A stretch of 64,000 bases of DNA from Oscillospiraceae bacterium (lineage in GTDB: Bacteria > Bacillota > Clostridia > Oscillospirales > Ruminococcaceae): assembly GCA_017427265.1 (NCBI GenBank), contig JAFRTG010000021.1:458464-522463 (forward strand), given 5' to 3'. Under the pieces are notes generated by a model, which searched no databases, was not told the DNA's origin, and saw only the letters and a list, made by a program, of their open reading frames with translations. Within the stretch, counting starts at the first letter, position 1. The number at the start of each line of letters is the position of its first letter. Positions 32,594 through 41,631 of the stretch are shown here, in pieces. The position numbers and the translations under genes are program-made.

Positions 32594-33266
32594 CCTTATA
32601 TCCAACTCCCCATACGGTTTTGATAAATTTCGGTTTCCTGGGCGGTTCGCCCATCTTTTCACGGAGCCGTGCGATATGCGCCATGACCGTATTGTTGTTA
32701 TCAAGATAACGCTCTCCCCAGACGGCCTCAAACAGCTCCTCCGAAGAAACCACCGTGCCGCAGCGCTCACAGAGATACCAGAGGATATTGAACTCAATCG
32801 GCGTCAGGGCGAGCGGCTTGCCGTAGAGCATACAGGTGTGCGTGTCGGGACAGATATACAGCCCGTCCCGGTCGTAGGCTGATTTCTCAGGCGCGTTGTA
32901 TTTGGTATATCTGCGGAGCTGCGTCTTGATCCGTGCAATGACCTCCAGCGGATTGAACGGCTTTGTGATATAGTCGTCCGCACCGAGCGTCAGGCCGTTG
33001 ATCTTATCCATGTCTGAGGTGCGCGCGGTCAGCATAATGATCGGGAAGAGATATTTTTCCCGCATTTTCTGAAGCAGCGCCAATCCGTCCGTATCCGGCA
33101 GCATGATGTCCAGCAGCGCCAGACTGACAGGCTCCTGTTCTGCAATTTGCAGCGCCTCAGAGGCACAGTATGCTTTTCGGATCTGATAGGGTTCGTTTGC
33201 CAAATACAGTGCGATCAGATCGACGATTTCCTTCTCATCATCCACAATCAGAATCGTATCTGCCAC
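32583..33266 (-). CDS. VanR-like response regulator
   Basis: A 227-residue OmpR-family regulator from a GTG start (VADTILIVDDEKEIVDL). Phosphorylation site D53 in LLDIMLPDTDG; Thr and Lys of the switch in MLTARTSD and ITKPFNPLEV; winged helix ending FIKTVWGVGYKVDS. It heads the regulator-kinase-carboxypeptidase operon and probably senses cell-wall state. AGGCGG lies upstream of the GTG. Confidence 0.92.
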   Translation of the reverse strand: MADTILIVDDEKEIVDLIALYLANEPYQIRKAYCASEALQIAEQEPVSLALLDIMLPDTDGLALLQKMREKYLFPIIMLTARTSDMDKINGLTLGADDYITKPFNPLEVIARIKTQLRRYTKYNAPEKSAYDRDGLYICPDTHTCMLYGKPLALTPIEFNILWYLCERCGTVVSSEELFEAVWGERYLDNNNTVMAHIARLREKMGEPPRKPKFIKTVWGVGYKVDS

Positions 33267-33291
33267 TTTTCTCACCGCCTTTTTCAGATAC

Positions 33292-33320
33292 AGTATAGCA
33301 CAATTCCGGGCAAATTGCAA
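33292..33320 (-). promoter_or_regulatory. Promoter of the vanR-like operon
   Basis: Minus strand TTGCAA (33315-33320), 17 bases, TATACT (33292-33297); leader of about 20 bases. Confidence 0.7.
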
Positions 33321-33351
33321 GACAAAAGGCGCCGGTCAGGTGATCGGCGCC
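33321..33351 (-). terminator. Terminator of the upstream nadE transcript
   Basis: Minus strand stem GGCGCCG/CGGCGCC followed by TTTTGTC. It abuts the -35 box of the vanR-like promoter. Confidence 0.75.
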
Positions 33352-33398
33352 TCAGCTTGCAGAAAAAGGTATCCGCTGCGCGGATGCGATTACGGAAT

Positions 33399-33539
33399 GG
33401 GGGCCTCTATCGCAGGCCCCCAAGCCCGCCGAGCTCTTGAACGCAGGGGAATTTCGCTCACTGCGGTGAGCGACGAGGGCGCTGCCCTCGACCTGCGAGC
33501 TTTTTGAAAAAAGCTCGACCAAAAACTTTGATTTGGGTT
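33399..33539 (+). repeat. Structured multi-hairpin element, copy 2
   Basis: Hairpins GGGGGCCT/AGGCCCCC (33399-33421), TCGCTCAC/GTGAGCGA (33454-33473), CGAGGGC/GCCCTCG (33474-33490), CGAGCTTTTT/AAAAAGCTCG (33496-33517), then ACCAAAAACTTTGATTTGGG. A further repeat module at 33580-33645 resembles 13612-13695. Together with the promoter and terminator these fill 33267-33646. Confidence 0.75.
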
Positions 33540-33646
33540 CACAGAAGGCCGATTGACAGTTTGAAGCACTTGACGGGGGAAGATTGCTTGCAAACGCACA
33601 GCGAAGCGGGTGAGAGCCCACATTCTCAATCTATCGAAGATACTGC

Positions 33647-34390
33647 TTACTTCGTCGGATCGAACGGGAATGCGGGCATCATTTTCAGCTTGAAGAGGTT
33701 CATCTTGTGCTTGCGGTCGATGATTGCCTTCTTTTCCGGCGCGGGCTCAATGCCCTCGCGGAGATAGAGATCAAGCTCGCTGTAGGTAAAGCCAAGGTTG
33801 TCCTCGTCGGTCTTTCCGCAGAGGCCGTCAGACGGCGGCTTCTCCACAAGACGCTCCGGCAGGCCGAGTGCCCGGCCGATGGCCTTGACCTCGGTGACGG
33901 TGAACTGTGCGAGCGGCGCGAAATCGCCGACGCTGTCGCCCCATCTGGTCGAGTAGCCGACCCAGTCCTCAGAGAGATTGCAGGTGTTCGCCACTCTGCC
34001 GCTGACACTCTGGGAAACAGCATAAACGGTCGTCATGCGGATGCGCGGCGGCAGATTGATGACGGCCTGCTCGGTCATCGGTGTAACGGCGGAAACCGAG
34101 CGCTTGACCGCTTCGACCGCTTCGCCGACATTGACGGTGACATTCGTGATGCCGAGATGCTTGCAGAGCAGCTGCGAATCGGAAATATCCTTCTGTTCGC
34201 CCTGCGGCATCAGCACGCCGATGACCCGGTGTGTGCCGAGTGCACGGCAGAGCAGTGCGGCGCAGACTGAGCTGTCCTTTCCGCCGGAAACGCCGAGTAC
34301 GGCAGGACAACCGTCGCCGTTTTCAGCGAACCAGTCCTGAATCCACCGGCAGCAGTCTTCGATTGCGCGGTCAACGTCAAAATGGTACAT
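33647..34390 (-). CDS. nadE: NH3-dependent NAD+ synthetase
   Basis: A 247-residue enzyme with the N-type PP-loop GVSGGKDSSVCAALL and the substrate-binding segment NTCNLSEDWVGYSTRWGDSVGDFAPL, plus PPSDGLCGKTDEDNLGF, all standard for NadE. It amidates nicotinic acid adenine dinucleotide to NAD+ with ATP. It lacks a glutaminase domain, so it uses free ammonia. It lies 67 bases downstream of the CPBP protease gene on the same strand. Confidence 0.95.
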   Translation of the reverse strand: MYHFDVDRAIEDCCRWIQDWFAENGDGCPAVLGVSGGKDSSVCAALLCRALGTHRVIGVLMPQGEQKDISDSQLLCKHLGITNVTVNVGEAVEAVKRSVSAVTPMTEQAVINLPPRIRMTTVYAVSQSVSGRVANTCNLSEDWVGYSTRWGDSVGDFAPLAQFTVTEVKAIGRALGLPERLVEKPPSDGLCGKTDEDNLGFTYSELDLYLREGIEPAPEKKAIIDRKHKMNLFKLKMMPAFPFDPTK

Positions 34391-34457
34391 GGAAAATCAT
34401 CCTTTCAGGGTAAGTATGCGGCGGTTCCTGCTGCGGCTGCAGCAAGAACCGGACGGA

Positions 34458-35585
34458 TCAGAGAAATGCAGCTGCAAACCATGCCATGCCGATATGAACC
34501 AGCACGAACACCCAGAACAGCGGCGCGGTCATCAGCAAACGCTTGGAGCGCGTGCTCTGGTGCGGCGTCAGATCGGGCAGCCGTTCGGTCAGCAGCATAT
34601 AGAACAGTGAAACGGTGCCGAGCAGCAGAATCGCCAGTATATAAATCATCTCCGCATGGCGGAAGGTGCTGTGCGGCAGATACAGCCGGCCGAATTCCAT
34701 GAGCACGGCAGCGGAATTGACCAGAATATGCGTGATGATGGCCGGCGTCAGCGAATTGTGCTTGACCGTGATATACGCCAGCAGAATGCCGAACGGAAAT
34801 GTGAACAGGAACTGTGATACATTTTCATGCATCAGCGCGAAGAGCAGCGCGGAAAGCAGAATGCCGAACCGCTGACTCACACGGCTGAGGTTCTTGAGCA
34901 CAAAGCCGCGCAGCAGCAGTTCCTCCGTAATCGGCCCGATCACGCAGACATAGAGCACGATCATCAGCGTGCGCATGGCAGAGCCGTTCAGGGAAATATC
35001 CGGTGAATAGACCGGTATGCCGGCCGTGCTGAAAAATGTTGTCACCCAGTCTGCCGCATAGCCGGCCAGCAGCTGCATCCAGAGACCGAGCAGGATATAG
35101 GACAGCGTGCAGGCCGCGGTCAGATTCCGCAGCCGGAACAGCGAGCCTACTTTGACCTTTGTGATCCGGATGCCGAGTATGAATGCCAGCAGATTGCCGA
35201 CCGTATAGGAAATGAGCGTCAGTGCGCTGTTGACGGCACTTTCATCCAGAAACTGCGAAACGATCAGGTCGTAGTTGTCCGGCAGCTCGTTCATGGTCCG
35301 GAGGTCAATCTGCTGCACCACGGATTTGACAATCATATCCATCAGCGTATACAGTGTGTTTGCTGTCAGGAATGCGAACAGCAGCATCAGAAATGTGATG
35401 GCCAGAAAGCGCCTGATTGCGCTCTTTTCATGCTGCTGCGGCAGCAGCGGGAGCCGGCAGTCCGGCATATCTGCCGTCGGGAGAATTTCGCGGTAATCGG
35501 GGGAGTAATCCGGTTCCTCGGTCGGATTCCGGAACGGATTCCGGATATCGACGGGGCAGATCTCCGAGTAATTATCTTGAATCAT
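34458..35585 (-). CDS. CPBP family intramembrane metalloprotease
   Basis: A 375-residue polytopic protein with a cytosolic N-terminal 70 residues and about eight membrane helices. The CPBP/Abi motifs are present: GPITEELLLRGFVLKNL (EE..R), FALMHENVSQF (H) and HILVNS (H). Family members are Rce1-like proteases or bacteriocin self-immunity proteins; the substrate is unknown. GAGGAG precedes the ATG. It follows mutS2 by 13 bases, so likely the same transcript. Confidence 0.9.
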   Translation of the reverse strand: MIQDNYSEICPVDIRNPFRNPTEEPDYSPDYREILPTADMPDCRLPLLPQQHEKSAIRRFLAITFLMLLFAFLTANTLYTLMDMIVKSVVQQIDLRTMNELPDNYDLIVSQFLDESAVNSALTLISYTVGNLLAFILGIRITKVKVGSLFRLRNLTAACTLSYILLGLWMQLLAGYAADWVTTFFSTAGIPVYSPDISLNGSAMRTLMIVLYVCVIGPITEELLLRGFVLKNLSRVSQRFGILLSALLFALMHENVSQFLFTFPFGILLAYITVKHNSLTPAIITHILVNSAAVLMEFGRLYLPHSTFRHAEMIYILAILLLGTVSLFYMLLTERLPDLTPHQSTRSKRLLMTAPLFWVFVLVHIGMAWFAAAFL

Positions 35586-35598
35586 GCGGCTCCTCTCA

Positions 35599-37992
35599 TT
35601 ATTTCAGCGTCACGATGGTCACGCCGTCCTCGCCCTCGCCGTAGACGCCGGGACGGAACGCTTTGACCTGCTTCATGCGGCGGAGATGGTCATGGATGCC
35701 CTTGCGCAGTGCGCCGGTGCCTTTTCCGTGAATGATCGTGACAGTTTCAAAGCCGGAGAGCATGGAGCCTGCAATGAAGTTTTCGGTCATCATGATGCCC
35801 TCGTCCACGGTGCAGCCGCGGATATCGAGCTCTGTAGCGGCAGAGCGGACACCGCCCTTTCCTTTTTCGGAGCGCACCACGGTCGTATGTACCTTCTGCG
35901 GCTTCTGCTGATTCTGTTTCGGCTTCTGCTTTTCGAGCCGCAGGTTATCGAGCGGTACGCGGGTTTTCATCGAACCGATCTGCACGGTCGCGTATTTGCC
36001 GGCCGGCTCTGCAACGACGGTTCCGCTTTGTCCCATGGATACGATCAGCACGGAGTCGCCGATCTGCAGCGCCCGCGGGAGCGTATAATCGCTCTGCTCA
36101 TCGGTGTCGGAATTTTCGTAGAGCCGGTCAATGGTCTGCTTTGCTCCGGATTTGGCCGCAGCGATTTTCTGCGCAAAATCGGCCTGATCCTTTTCCTTTT
36201 TGAGGGCACGGAGCTCATCCAGCAATGCATTGGACTCCGCAACGGTTTGCTCGACGATTCTGCGTGCCTGACTGCGGATTTTGCTGAGCTCTTCCTCGCG
36301 GCGCTGTTCGAGCAGTTCTGCCTGTTCCCGGATTTCCTTTTCGTGAACGGCTGTGCTCTCGCGCAGACGGGTCAGCTCTGCGAGCTCCTTTTCGTGCTCG
36401 GCTCTTGCGCGGTCGAGCTGCTCGACGGCACGCTCAAAGCGCTGGTTTTCCGAGCTGATGAGCCGTTTTGCATGTGCGATGACGTCCTCCGGCATACCGA
36501 GCGACTGCGAGATTGCAAACGCATTGGATTTGCCGGGCGAGCCGATCACGAGCCTGTAGGTCGGCTTCAGCGTTTCGAGGTCGAATTCGCAGGAGGCGTT
36601 TTCGACGTCGTCTGTTTCGAGCGCATAGCGTTTGAGCTCCTGATAATGCGTTGTGACAATCAGGGAAGCGCCCTGCATCCGGAGCCGTTCGATCACGGCA
36701 ACAGCGAGCGCTGCACCCTCGACCGGATCGGTGCCGGAGCCGAGCTCGTCAATCAGCACGAGCGTCTGACCGTCTGCCTGTTTGATGATCTCGATATCCT
36801 GCAGCGTATGGGCGCTGAAGGTCGAGAGGTTGTATTCGATGCTCTGCCGGTCACCGATATCGACGAGAATGCGGTCAAATACCGCAATCCGGCTGCCGTC
36901 TGCGGCGGGAATCATCAGGCCGCACATGGCCATAGCCGAGAGCAGGCCGACGGTTTTCAGCGCGACGGTCTTACCGCCGGTATTCGGGCCGGTGATGATG
37001 AGCGCGTGGTACTGCTCACCGAGCGCAATGTCGATCGGTACAACGGTTTTCGGGTCGATGAGCGGATGCCGCGCCTTTTTGAGCAGCAGCGAACCGTCAT
37101 CGGTGATCTGCGGGATTGTGCCGCGCAGCATTGTGCCGAGCGAGGCCTTTGCAAAGTAAAGGTTCAGCTCCGCCGCGATGTCGTAGCCCTGCAGCAGACT
37201 GTCGGCGCATTCGCCGCAGGCCGCGCACAGCTTCTGGATGATGCGCTCAATCTCCTCCTGTTCCTGTGTTTCGAGCAGTCGGATATCGTTGTTGGCATCG
37301 ACAATCGCCATCGGTTCGATGAAGTAGGTCTGGCCGGTCGCAGAGGTGTCGTGAATGAGACCGGCGACATCGCCGCGGTGCTCCGCCTTGACCGGAATGA
37401 CGTACCGTCCGTCGCGGATTGTGATGATCTGTTCCTGCAGATAGGTCTGCATGGAAGCGGAACGGATCATCTTTTCGAGCTTTTCGCGCAGCTTCAGGCC
37501 GGCTTGTGTGATCTTTCTGCGGATCTGTCCGAGCGCCGGGCTTGCGGCATCGGCGAGGCGTTCCTCGCTTTCGATGGAGCGTTCCAGCAAATCGGCGAGA
37601 TAGGGATTCGGCTGCAGACGATCAAAGAGGTCAGTCAGCGTGGTTTCGGTCTGTTCGCAATGGCTGTGCCAGTCTGCGAGCGCGGAGATCTGCCGGAGCA
37701 GCCTTGCAATTTCCAGCAGCTCTTTGAGCGAAACGCGCGCACCGGACTGTGTCCGCCGGACGGCTGCGCAGACATCGGAAAAGCTGTCGAATGACGGGGT
37801 GCCGTAGCGGACGGAGAGCTGGAATGCATCCTCAGTCTGCTGCAGCGCATAGCGCACTCTTGCGGGATCGCAGTCGGGAACGAGTGCGCGGGCGAGTTCC
37901 TTGGTTTTTTCGTTGGCGGCTTCTCCGGCGAGCATTTCGAGCACCTTGTGAAGCTCCAGCGTGATGTAATCCTGATTGAGCTTTGTATTCAT
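35599..37992 (-). CDS. mutS2: MutS2 (Smr-domain) protein
   Basis: A 797-residue protein: N-terminal MutS-like core, ATPase with Walker A GPNTGGKTVALKT and Walker B LVLIDELGSGTDP, a long charged coiled coil (about 510-640) and a C-terminal Smr nuclease domain with LDIRGCTVDEG and HGKGTGALRKG. It lacks the mismatch-binding domain of MutS. In Firmicutes MutS2 rescues collided ribosomes and/or suppresses recombination. GAAAGGA precedes the start. Confidence 0.95.
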   Translation of the reverse strand: MNTKLNQDYITLELHKVLEMLAGEAANEKTKELARALVPDCDPARVRYALQQTEDAFQLSVRYGTPSFDSFSDVCAAVRRTQSGARVSLKELLEIARLLRQISALADWHSHCEQTETTLTDLFDRLQPNPYLADLLERSIESEERLADAASPALGQIRRKITQAGLKLREKLEKMIRSASMQTYLQEQIITIRDGRYVIPVKAEHRGDVAGLIHDTSATGQTYFIEPMAIVDANNDIRLLETQEQEEIERIIQKLCAACGECADSLLQGYDIAAELNLYFAKASLGTMLRGTIPQITDDGSLLLKKARHPLIDPKTVVPIDIALGEQYHALIITGPNTGGKTVALKTVGLLSAMAMCGLMIPAADGSRIAVFDRILVDIGDRQSIEYNLSTFSAHTLQDIEIIKQADGQTLVLIDELGSGTDPVEGAALAVAVIERLRMQGASLIVTTHYQELKRYALETDDVENASCEFDLETLKPTYRLVIGSPGKSNAFAISQSLGMPEDVIAHAKRLISSENQRFERAVEQLDRARAEHEKELAELTRLRESTAVHEKEIREQAELLEQRREEELSKIRSQARRIVEQTVAESNALLDELRALKKEKDQADFAQKIAAAKSGAKQTIDRLYENSDTDEQSDYTLPRALQIGDSVLIVSMGQSGTVVAEPAGKYATVQIGSMKTRVPLDNLRLEKQKPKQNQQKPQKVHTTVVRSEKGKGGVRSAATELDIRGCTVDEGIMMTENFIAGSMLSGFETVTIIHGKGTGALRKGIHDHLRRMKQVKAFRPGVYGEGEDGVTIVTLK

Positions 37993-38037
37993 ATGGGTCC
38001 TTTCGGCCGAAGCCGTATCCGGGGGAATCGTATCATT

Positions 38038-38820
38038 TTATTCCGTCGGCGCTGCTGCATCGGCGGCACGGCCGTTCCCGGTCAGTTCGTGATAAAATTT
38101 CAGCGTCGGGAAGTACATGCCGAGCCGGTGCCGCAGATAAGATTCCGCGTACTGCGCAAACTGTGTCTCGCTCTCGCCCCTGAGGCGGAACTGAAACAGC
38201 CTGTCCGGCTCTGAAAACACGGCATGTCTTGCGGCAAGCAGCACGGAGGCCCTGACCGCAAAATCCTGCGGCTCCGGTTCGCTCAGGCATCCGGCACAGA
38301 CAAGGTCTGCCTGCCGGATGCGCAGAACGGGATGCGCAGGCTGATATTCCATGCATACGCTGCAGCAGACCAGATTCGGCATCATGCCGAGCTCTGTGAT
38401 GAGCCGCAGCTCAAACACCGCCTTGACGAGCGGCAGCGGACGGTCATGCTCCGAGAGATGGTGCAGAGAAAGCAGATACAGCCGCAGTAGCTGCGGCTGC
38501 GGCTGATCGGTAGCGGTCTTTCGGATCAGTTCGGAAAAATAGGATGCGAGTGCCAGCGCATCCAGGTCGTTCCGCAGACCGTAAAACAGATTGAGGGAAA
38601 CGGCGCTGTCCAGATAGAAGCGCCCGCCGTTCTGCCGCAGACAGAATTCACCGTAGGAGAACAGCTGCGTCACGGCGCCGTACTTGCTGCCGGGCTTCCG
38701 GACACTTTTGGCCTGAACGGTCCGGATGCCTTCATCGGTCAGCAGATCGAACAGCTTGTCCGCGTCATGAAGCGGGGTTTCCCGGATGACCAGTCCGCGG
38801 ACGGTCAGATGGGTTGCCAT
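38038..38820 (-). CDS. recO: DNA repair protein RecO
   Basis: A 260-residue protein with the N-terminal OB fold (THLTVRGLVIRETPLHDADKLFDLLT), the helical core, and a four-Cys zinc site CSVCMEY..CAGC at about 160-184. RecO loads RecA onto SSB-coated DNA with RecR. GGAGG precedes the ATG. The gene overlaps the 3' end of the yqzL-like gene, the usual neighbour of recO in Firmicutes, and precedes mutS2. Confidence 0.94.
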   Translation of the reverse strand: MATHLTVRGLVIRETPLHDADKLFDLLTDEGIRTVQAKSVRKPGSKYGAVTQLFSYGEFCLRQNGGRFYLDSAVSLNLFYGLRNDLDALALASYFSELIRKTATDQPQPQLLRLYLLSLHHLSEHDRPLPLVKAVFELRLITELGMMPNLVCCSVCMEYQPAHPVLRIRQADLVCAGCLSEPEPQDFAVRASVLLAARHAVFSEPDRLFQFRLRGESETQFAQYAESYLRHRLGMYFPTLKFYHELTGNGRAADAAAPTE

Positions 38821-38962
38821 CGGTCATTTCCTCCGATCGCGGCAGGCATTCCCGGTACCGGATATAGTCCGTCACGCTGCCGCTCTGACAGAACGCATTC
38901 CAGCACTGCTGACGGTGCTGCAATTCGTTTCTGCCCGTAAAATATGCATTCTGATTCCGCAT
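38765..38962 (-). CDS. YqzL-like small protein
   Basis: A 65-residue product whose middle, CWNAFCQSGSVTDYIRYREC, matches the W-x-x-F-x-x-(T/S)-G-x-(V/I)-x-x-Y-x-x-Y pattern of YqzL, a short protein encoded just before recO in Bacilli and Clostridia. Extra residues sit at both ends. AGGAGG lies 7 bases before the ATG at 38962. The last 56 bases overlap recO. Function unknown. Confidence 0.75.
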   Translation of the reverse strand: MRNQNAYFTGRNELQHRQQCWNAFCQSGSVTDYIRYRECLPRSEEMTDGNPSDRPRTGHPGNPAS

Positions 38963-39038
38963 ATGCCGACCTCCTTTTGTTGTCAGCATATGCAGAATCA
39001 GCGTTTTGTTTCATGGAAAAAGCCGGAAACGGCCTGCT

Positions 39039-39950
39039 TCACTGATTGAAGTTCAGGCCGAACTGCTCCAGCATCATATCGCGGTTGCGCCAGTCCTCCT
39101 TGACCTTGACCCATGTCTGCAGATTGACCTGGATCCGGAAGAACTTTTCAAGCTCCCTGCGGGCATTGGCGCCGACCTTTTTGAGCATCGCACCGTTTTT
39201 GCCGATGATGATGCGCTTGTGCGATTCCTTTTCGCAGTAGATCAGCACGGAGACATTGAGGATGTCCTTATCCTCGCGCTCGGAGAAGGATTCCGTCACC
39301 ACTGCGATGCCGTGCGGCACCTCATCCTGCAGCAGATAGAGCAGCTGCTCGCGGACAATTTCCGCTGCGAGCACACGCTCCGGCTGATCGGTAATCATAT
39401 CCTCCGGGAAGTAATGCGGGCCGTCAACGGCGCGCTTGAGCAGCTCGTCGAGAACTTCCTGAACGCCGTCGTTCCGTGTGACGGAGACCGGAATCAGCGC
39501 GGCAGGATGCCAGCGCTCCTCTGCTGCAACGAGCAGCGGCGCCAGCTTGGCCTTTTCGCTGAGCAGGTCGATCTTGTTATACAGAAAGATGACCGGCGTG
39601 CCCTGCTGCGTCAGGTTGTCCAGCATGATCTGCTCCTGCTCGCCGAGCGGCTTGGTGCAGTCCTGCATAAAGATTACGCAGTCGATATCGGAAACGGCTT
39701 CTCTGGCCGCTTTCAGCATTTGCGTGCCGAGCTTGGTCTGCGCACGGTGCAGACCGGGCGTATCCGTAAAGACCAGCTGTGTTCCGCCGATGTTGCGGAT
39801 GCCGGTGATCCGGGTTCTTGTCGTCTGCGGCTTGGGGCTGACGGATGCGATTTTCTCACCGATGAGCGCATTCAGCAGCGAGGATTTGCCGGCATTGGTG
39901 TGTCCGGCAATCGCCGCAAAGAGAATTTTTGTCTTGCCGTTTTCCTGCAT
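39039..39950 (-). CDS. era: Ribosome assembly GTPase Era
   Basis: A 303-residue protein with a GTPase domain (G1 GHTNAGKSS, G3 DTPG, G4 NKID) and a C-terminal KH domain with RIIIGKNGAMLKKVG. Era binds the 3' end of 16S rRNA during 30S maturation. The G1 loop differs from the common GRPNVGKST but keeps GKS. It sits between ybeY and yqzL-recO with 3-base and 76-base gaps. Confidence 0.95.
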   Translation of the reverse strand: MQENGKTKILFAAIAGHTNAGKSSLLNALIGEKIASVSPKPQTTRTRITGIRNIGGTQLVFTDTPGLHRAQTKLGTQMLKAAREAVSDIDCVIFMQDCTKPLGEQEQIMLDNLTQQGTPVIFLYNKIDLLSEKAKLAPLLVAAEERWHPAALIPVSVTRNDGVQEVLDELLKRAVDGPHYFPEDMITDQPERVLAAEIVREQLLYLLQDEVPHGIAVVTESFSEREDKDILNVSVLIYCEKESHKRIIIGKNGAMLKKVGANARRELEKFFRIQVNLQTWVKVKEDWRNRDMMLEQFGLNFNQ

Positions 39951-39953
39951 GGA

Positions 39954-40463
39954 TTACTCCTGCTCCTCCGGGACGATATAGCTGGTGTCCTTTGCAAATC
40001 CGAGCTTTTCGAGCACAGACTCCTCTTTTTCGCGCATCTGGCGCTGTTCCAGAGAGGATTTTTCGTGATCGTAGCCGAGCAGATGGAGCATGGAGTGCAC
40101 GGTCAGGAATGCGACCTCACGCTCCAGCACATGGCCGTACATTTTTGCCTGCTTGACCGCCATTTCCATGGAGATGACGATATCGCCGAGCAGAACAAAG
40201 CCGTTTTCGGCATTGATCTCAAGATGGTCGCCCTCGCAGAGCGGGAACGACAGCACGTCCGTTTCCATATCCTTGTTGCGGTACTGTGCGTTCAGCTTGC
40301 GGATCTCCTCATTGTTGACGAACGATACGCTGACTTCCGTATCGTGGCCGAAGCCCTCCGTGGTGAGCACGGCCTGGCAGCAGCGGCGGATCAGCAGGCG
40401 GATGCCGACCGGGATTTTGACCTCGTGCTGCGTATCTTTGATGTAAACCTTCAGTTTAGCCAT
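39954..40463 (-). CDS. ybeY: Endoribonuclease YbeY
   Basis: A 169-residue protein with the zinc motif HSMLHLLGYDH (canonical HGxLHLxGYDH; Gly to Ser here) and TDVLSFPL. YbeY takes part in rRNA maturation and ribosome quality control. The MAKLKVYIKD start at 40463 overlaps phoH by 8 bases; a longer opening upstream lies within phoH and is not used. Confidence 0.94.
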   Translation of the reverse strand: MAKLKVYIKDTQHEVKIPVGIRLLIRRCCQAVLTTEGFGHDTEVSVSFVNNEEIRKLNAQYRNKDMETDVLSFPLCEGDHLEINAENGFVLLGDIVISMEMAVKQAKMYGHVLEREVAFLTVHSMLHLLGYDHEKSSLEQRQMREKEESVLEKLGFAKDTSYIVPEEQE

Positions 40464-41460
40464 TTTTGTTCTTTTTCCTTTCATGATGATTTTGAGCGCT
40501 TCTGCGCTCATTGTTTGCGTCATTTGCATAGGCGGTAATAATATCCTGCACCAGCTTGTGCCGGACAACATCCTTCTCCGAGAACAGATGGATCGAAATG
40601 TCATCGACGTTTTTGAGCACGCGCATCGCTTCGATCAGGCCGGAGCGTCTGGGATCCGGCAGGTCGATCTGCGTGATGTCGCCCGTGATGACCATTTTGC
40701 TGCCCTCGCCCAGACGGGTGAGGAACATCTTGATCTGTTCCGAGGTGGTGTTCTGTGCTTCATCGAGGATGATGAATGCATGATCGAGCGTGCGGCCGCG
40801 CATATAGGCGAGCGGCGCAATCTCGATGATATTCTTTTCGAGGTCGCGTTCCACGGCCTCTGCGCCGAGCATCTCAAAGAGCGCGTCGTAGAGCGGCCGG
40901 AGATAGGGATCGACCTTATCCTGCAGGTCGCCGGGCAGGAAGCCGAGGCTCTCGCCGGCCTCCACCGCGGGTCTGGTGAGGATGATGCGCGTGATATCAT
41001 GCGCCTTGAGCGCCTTGACGGCCATTGCAACGGCGAGATAGGTCTTGCCGGTGCCGGCCGGTCCGATGCCGAGCACAATCGTGTTGGATGCAATCGCATC
41101 CAGATAATGCTTCTGCCCGACGGTGCGCGGCCGGACAGCCTTGCCCGTTACGGTGAGGCTGACAGCATCCGCACTGAGCTCACGGACCTCCTCTGCAGCG
41201 TCGTCTGCAACCATGGAGACGACATAGCGCACGGTCTGCTCATTCAGACCGGTGCCGCTGCGCACATTCTGGAGCAGTACATCCATTGCCTGCTCCGCTT
41301 TCATGACATTTTCTTCCGGCCCGGTGATTTTGATGCCGGTGCCGCGGTTGACAATCACGACCTGAAACTGCTTCTGAATCTGGTTGAGATTGGAATCGTA
41401 GCTGCCGAAGACCGCAGCAATCTCATCGGGATGTGCGGCATTCCAAATTCTTTCTGCCAT
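40456..41460 (-). CDS. phoH: PhoH-family ATPase (YbeZ type)
   Basis: A 334-residue protein with an N-terminal KH-like domain and a PhoH ATPase domain with Walker A IGPAGTGKTYLA, Walker B AFIILDEAQN and the TRPAVEAGESLGFLPGDL motif. It works with YbeY in RNA metabolism. The ATG at 41460 is chosen by homology; an AAGGAG site is 16 bases upstream, which is far, so the start is a little uncertain. Confidence 0.93.
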   Translation of the reverse strand: MAERIWNAAHPDEIAAVFGSYDSNLNQIQKQFQVVIVNRGTGIKITGPEENVMKAEQAMDVLLQNVRSGTGLNEQTVRYVVSMVADDAAEEVRELSADAVSLTVTGKAVRPRTVGQKHYLDAIASNTIVLGIGPAGTGKTYLAVAMAVKALKAHDITRIILTRPAVEAGESLGFLPGDLQDKVDPYLRPLYDALFEMLGAEAVERDLEKNIIEIAPLAYMRGRTLDHAFIILDEAQNTTSEQIKMFLTRLGEGSKMVITGDITQIDLPDPRRSGLIEAMRVLKNVDDISIHLFSEKDVVRHKLVQDIITAYANDANNERRSAQNHHERKKNKNG

Positions 41461-41631
41461 CTGAATTCTGTAAGAGCTCCTTCTGGTACCGATTCTGTCC
41501 GGAAACGGCCGGAGCCGCACGGACAGTCCGCCTTCACGGGGACGGGCAGCGGGCTGCTTTTTCAACAACGCGCAGTACGCCCCGGAAAACTATCTCCATT
41601 ATACCACAAACGGAAATAAAATGGAATAGTT

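Noticed and set aside
30614-33266. Vancomycin resistance cluster
   Set aside because: Only regulator, kinase and carboxypeptidase are present; there is no D-Ala-D-Lac or D-Ala-D-Ser ligase, dehydrogenase or VanX/VanT.
35584-37794. Long plus-strand opening of 736 codons
   Set aside because: It is antisense to mutS2, whose ATPase and Smr motifs are clear; the opening has no ribosome site or recognisable domain. High GC and biased codon use make such shadows common.
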